From Gaiellales bacterium (GTDB lineage Bacteria; Actinomycetota; Thermoleophilia; Gaiellales; JAICJC01): a stretch of DNA of 64,000 bases. Position numbers and translations under genes: made by a program. A model generated the notes under the pieces. The model saw only the letters and a list, made by a program, of their open reading frames with translations. It did not search any database and was not told where the DNA came from. The DNA lies in contig DASUHM010000023.1 in assembly GCA_036273515.1 (NCBI GenBank), forward strand, positions 46,574-110,573, read 5' to 3'. This document shows, piece after piece, positions 60,976 to 64,000 of this stretch; position 1 is the stretch's first letter; each line of letters begins with the position of its first letter.

Positions 60976-62448
60976 CTACGCCGCCTCCACGAGCTCGATC
61001 TCGAGAGCGTCGCCGGCTTCGGCGGCTTCCGCCTCGGCCCTGGCGGCGGCCGGGTCGGGCAGTCCGCGGGTAGCGGCGATGACGAGGAGGGCCATCGAGG
61101 CCTGGATCGCCAGCACGATCACGAAGGCGTCCCGCATCCCCAGCGAGTTGGCGGCCGAGAACGACAGGAACAGGCTCCCGATCGTCCCGACGCCGATCGC
61201 CTGGGCCGACTGGGCGGTCGTGGTCAGGATGCCGCTCCCGACGCCCGCGCGGTGGGCGGGGACGCCTGCGAGCACGAACCCGAAGAGCGGACTCAGCATC
61301 AGGCCCTGGCCGAAGCCGGCGACGACCATCGGCAGCGCCAGCGTGACCGCGTCGACGTTCGGCCAGTCGCTCCAGAGCGTCGCACCGAGGGCCACCAGGC
61401 CCACGGCCTGCAGCAGCGCCCCGACGGCGATCACGTCGCGGCCGAGCCGGGCCGTGAGTGCGGCGCTGACGAGCGAGGCGGCCAGGAACGAGACGGCCAG
61501 CGGCATGAGTGCGAGCCCGGAGCCCAGCGGGCTGAGGCCGGCGCCCGTCTGGAACGCGATCGCGGCCACGAACAGGAACGCCGCGAAGCCGCTGAAGAAC
61601 AGCATCGCGATGGCGAGGCCGGGCCGCATGCCCCGATGGCGGAGCAGCGTCGGCGGCACCAGCGGATGCCGCCCGGTGCGCTCCAGCCGCCGCTCGACAG
61701 CGACGAACGCGGCGACGGCGGGCACGACGATCGCGAGCAGGACCCAGCTCCAGACCGGCCAGCCGAGGGCGCGGCCCTCGGTCAGCGGCAGCAGCAGGCC
61801 GAGCACCGCGACGCCGAGCAGGATCGTGCCGAGCGTGTCGATCCGGGCCGGCTCGGCCGAGCGGGTCGACGGCACCGACCGCCACGCCAGGGCGAGCGCG
61901 ACGATGCCGACGGGCACGTTCACGAGGAAGATCGGCCGCCAATCGGCGCCGCCGATGTTGGCGTCGACGATCAGGCCGCCGGCCACCTGGCCGACGACCG
62001 CCGCGATGCCGGCGGTGGCACCGTAGAGGCCGATGGCGCGCGCCCGCTCCTGCCCGTGCGTGGCGGACTGGATCGTGGCGAGCACCTGCGGCACCATCAG
62101 CGCCGCGGACGCGCCCTGGGCGGCCCGGAACGCGATCAGGACGGACGCGGTCGGCGCGAGCCCGCACAGGAGCGAGAAGGTCGTGAAGGAGGCGACGCCG
62201 GCCATGAACAGGCGGCGGCGCCCGAACAGGTCGCCGAGCCGCCCACCGAGCACGAGCATGAGCGCGTACGGGACGGCGTATCCGGCGACGACGAGCTGGA
62301 GCGTTGCCGCCGAAGGATGCAGATCCGCATCGATCGTGGGCAGTGCGACGTTGACGATGAAGACGTCGGCGATGGCGAGGAAGGCGCCGAGCAGCACCGT
62401 GGCCAGGCCGACCGGCGAGAGTGTGTGCTGGTCGTTCATGGCAGCCAT
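60976..62448 (-). CDS. DHA2-family (14-helix) MFS drug exporter
   Basis: A 490-residue membrane protein with about 14 hydrophobic helices. Motif A lies in GGRLGDLFGRRRLFMAG, motif C-like in GATAGIAAVVGQVAGGLI, and the N-terminus LGAFLAIADVFIVNVALPTI is the DHA2 opening with an Asp in helix 1. Such antiporters expel antiseptics, dyes or antibiotics. It starts at ATG 62448 (or ATG 62439) and is divergent from an XRE regulator with two palindromic boxes in the 92-base gap, the classic exporter/repressor arrangement. Confidence 0.9.
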   Translation of the reverse strand: MAAMNDQHTLSPVGLATVLLGAFLAIADVFIVNVALPTIDADLHPSAATLQLVVAGYAVPYALMLVLGGRLGDLFGRRRLFMAGVASFTTFSLLCGLAPTASVLIAFRAAQGASAALMVPQVLATIQSATHGQERARAIGLYGATAGIAAVVGQVAGGLIVDANIGGADWRPIFLVNVPVGIVALALAWRSVPSTRSAEPARIDTLGTILLGVAVLGLLLPLTEGRALGWPVWSWVLLAIVVPAVAAFVAVERRLERTGRHPLVPPTLLRHRGMRPGLAIAMLFFSGFAAFLFVAAIAFQTGAGLSPLGSGLALMPLAVSFLAASLVSAALTARLGRDVIAVGALLQAVGLVALGATLWSDWPNVDAVTLALPMVVAGFGQGLMLSPLFGFVLAGVPAHRAGVGSGILTTTAQSAQAIGVGTIGSLFLSFSAANSLGMRDAFVIVLAIQASMALLVIAATRGLPDPAAARAEAEAAEAGDALEIELVEAA

Positions 62449-62466
62449 TGTCGCTCGCCGGCTAAC

Positions 62467-62498
62467 CTGGTACCAGAGTGTGTTTATCCTGGTACCAG
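62467..62498. promoter_or_regulatory. Twin operator CTGGTACCAG
   Basis: Two identical 10-base palindromes, 62467-62476 and 62489-62498, centres 22 bases apart (two helical turns), both extended by a 5' C. They sit between the divergent exporter and regulator genes. A single regulator dimer pair could cover both and control both promoters. Confidence 0.7.
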
Positions 62499-62540
62499 TA
62501 GTGCCAGGCTACCCATGCCGAACGTCGCTATTCTGATGCC

Positions 62541-63425
62541 GTGACCCTTGCCAGCCCCAGCTTTCCCGTCAGCGACGACGAGATCCGCCGCAACGAGCTG
62601 GCCGCGTTCGTTCGCAGCCGGCGCGAGCGGATCACGCCCGAGAGCGTCGGCCTGATCTCGGCCCGGCGGCGGCGTACGCCGGGCCTCCGGCGCGAGGAGG
62701 TGGCCCAGCTCGCCGGGGTCGGCGTCACCTGGTACACGTGGCTCGAGCAGGGCCGCGACATCAACGCCTCCGCCCAGGTGCTCGACGCGATCGCGCGCAC
62801 GCTCCGCTTCGACGAGACCGAGCGCTCGCACCTCTTCACGCTGGCCGGCACTGCCGACGGGAACACCTCCCCCACGAAATGCGCCCAGCTCACGCCCGCC
62901 GTCGAGCTCGTGCTCGAGCGGCTCGAGCCGTATCCCGCGCTGGCCGTCAACGCCCGCTACGACATCCTCGACTACAACCGGGTCTGGCTGAGCGCGTTCC
63001 CGCGCCTCGTGTCGCTGCCGCGCGAAGACCGCAACTGCCTGTGGCTGCTCTTCACCTGCCCGGGCTGGCGGCGAACGGTGCTCGACTGGGACGAGGCCGC
63101 GACCCGCATGGTCGCGCAGTTCCGGGCGTCCATGGCCGAGCACGTGGCCGAGCCGTCGTGGAAGGGCCTCGTCGCCCGGCTCAACCGCTCGTCGCCGGAG
63201 TTCGCCGAGATGTGGGCCCGGCACGACATCCGCGGGCCCGAGAACGCGATCAAGCGCATCCAGCACCCGCTCGTCGGCCTGCTACGGCTCTCGTACACCT
63301 ACCTGTGGCTCGATCCCGGCCTCGGGACGAGGATCGTCACCTATACGCCGGCCGACAAGCGCACCGCCGGCAAGCTCGAGTCGCTCCAGCGCACGCTGGA
63401 CACCGACGGCGCCGTCGTCGCCTGA
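62541..63425 (+). CDS. XRE-family regulator with MmyB-like ligand domain
   Basis: A 294-residue protein starting from GTG 62541. The N-terminal helix-turn-helix (about 20-85) reads RRRRTPGLRREEVAQLAGVG then TWYTWLEQGRDINAS, a pattern common in actinobacterial XRE regulators. The C-terminal MmyB-like PAS-type domain (about 105-285) contains PYPALAVNARYDILDYN and HPLVGLLRLSYTYLWLDPG. In relatives the C-terminal domain binds fatty acids or small molecules. It likely controls the divergent DHA2 exporter through the twin operator. Confidence 0.9.
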   Translation: MTLASPSFPVSDDEIRRNELAAFVRSRRERITPESVGLISARRRRTPGLRREEVAQLAGVGVTWYTWLEQGRDINASAQVLDAIARTLRFDETERSHLFTLAGTADGNTSPTKCAQLTPAVELVLERLEPYPALAVNARYDILDYNRVWLSAFPRLVSLPREDRNCLWLLFTCPGWRRTVLDWDEAATRMVAQFRASMAEHVAEPSWKGLVARLNRSSPEFAEMWARHDIRGPENAIKRIQHPLVGLLRLSYTYLWLDPGLGTRIVTYTPADKRTAGKLESLQRTLDTDGAVVA

Positions 63426-63518
63426 CCTCGACGCGGCCGCGCTTCGCCCGGTGCGGATGATGTCGGCCCGGCGCCCGTACGTGAGCCTCAGCGCGTGCGC
63501 AGGGACGCGGCCTGAGCG

Positions 63519-64000
63519 TTGCACGACCTCCTGACCCAGCTCGTCGTGAACGGGGTCGGCATCGCCGCGGCCCCCTGGTGCATCATCGGGGTGATCCTCC
63601 TGCTCAGCGGGCCGCGCGGCCTGCGCAAGTCGATCGTGTTTCTCCTGGGCGCCTCGACCTCCATGATCGTCATCTACACGGTCTGCTCGGCCGCGTTCGG
63701 GCACTTCACGGTGTCGACGCCCACCTCCGCGTCGACCGCGGTCGACTGGGCGAAGCTCGCGACCGGGGCCGTGCTGCTCGCCTGGGGAGCCTGGCGGCTC
63801 CGCCGTCCTCCTGCTCCGGCCAAGACGCCGCGCTGGCTCTCGATCGTCGACGCCCTGAACCTGCCCTTGACGTTTGCGATCGGCCTGCTGATGCCGAATC
63901 CGATCTTCGCCGCGGCGGGCGCCCTCGCGATCGTGAAAGCGGATGTCACTCACGCCGCGGAGGGTGCGTGGCTCCTCTTCTTCATCGCGGTCTCGCTCTC
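63519..64000 (+). CDS. GAP-family membrane protein (5' part, runs off the window)
   Basis: About 160 codons read to the window edge. The N-terminal helices VVNGVGIAAAPWCIIGVILL and RKSIVFLLGASTSMIVIYT, a charged break (WRLRRPPAPAKTPRWLS) and LPLTFAIGLLMPNPIFAAAG resemble the GAP/Sap (sulfolipid-addressing) transporter-like family. The start is uncertain: TTG 63519 comes two codons after an in-frame stop; GTG 63546 is next. The function of the family is a lipid or peptidolipid exporter helper, which is tentative here. The stretch 63426-63518 holds nothing recognised. Confidence 0.6.
   Translation, partial: MHDLLTQLVVNGVGIAAAPWCIIGVILLLSGPRGLRKSIVFLLGASTSMIVIYTVCSAAFGHFTVSTPTSASTAVDWAKLATGAVLLAWGAWRLRRPPAPAKTPRWLSIVDALNLPLTFAIGLLMPNPIFAAAGALAIVKADVTHAAEGAWLLFFIAVSL

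Overview
The window is very GC-rich, densely packed bacterial DNA. Most genes sit in co-directional chains whose stop and start codons overlap (ATGA, GTGA, TGATG, TTGA). A DUF3107 gene, a DivIVA-type protein, a sortase of the high-GC Gram-positive kind, and a fused CobA/HemD behind HemA and HemC all point to Actinomycetota. TreT next to OtsA, a non-pyrrolysine MttB homologue and the general style suggest a deep-branching lineage such as Thermoleophilia, but that placement is inference. About 64 protein genes, one tRNA gene (Phe, GAA) and three decaying genes are supported.

Layout. 1-9.6 kb: housekeeping genes (Mrp ATPase, inositol-phosphatase-like enzyme, DUF1015, YhaM-like HD nuclease, SDR, YchF GTPase, PAP2 phosphatase, DUF3107, methylmalonyl-CoA epimerase, an FtsH-like protease). 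9.7-18.2 kb: a frameshifted secreted-protein gene, DUF1385, an M20 peptidase, RarA, arginase, a DivIVA protein behind a sigma-28/WhiG-like promoter, an unusual peroxiredoxin-like/HD-GYP fusion lacking its catalytic residues, and an EamA transporter remnant. 18.4-21.9 kb: tRNA-Phe, SAM hydrolase, MFS transporter, IclR regulator and a GNAT remnant. 21.9-31.5 kb: an accessory catabolic block with an oligopeptide-type ABC transporter (both ATPases fused), a lipoprotein binding protein, an amidase, an MttB-family methyltransferase and a second IclR regulator. 31.6-39.0 kb: a ten-gene operon running leftward, MoaC-MogA-UbiA-CcmA-CcmB-CcmC-CcmD-HemA-HemC-CobA/HemD, which joins molybdopterin, quinone, cytochrome c maturation and haem synthesis. 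39.1-42.7 kb: an arginase-fold protein, OtsA and TreT (trehalose). 42.7-52.98 kb: a two-component system, an M28-like membrane protein, a sortase, and a leftward chain of small lipoprotein-like protein, MscS, class A PBP, MAP and MoeA. 53-60 kb: a rightward chain of metal/B12-type binding lipoprotein, HAD phosphatase, gamma-family PLP enzyme, CPBP protease, then chorismate mutase and a MacB-like exporter pair. 60-64 kb: a YjbR-type protein, a gene-poor stretch, a DHA2 drug exporter divergent from an XRE-type regulator with two CTGGTACCAG operator boxes, and the start of a GAP-family membrane protein.

The most unusual non-coding feature is a family of intergenic palindromes built on GGGGTCWGACCCC. 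Four copies are a 63-bp element with exactly 50 bp between its two palindromes. Two copies are a shorter nested form, and a GGGGCCTGGCCCC variant also occurs. They sit mostly at gene 3' ends, and two genes take their stop codon from inside the element. No transposase for them lies in the window.
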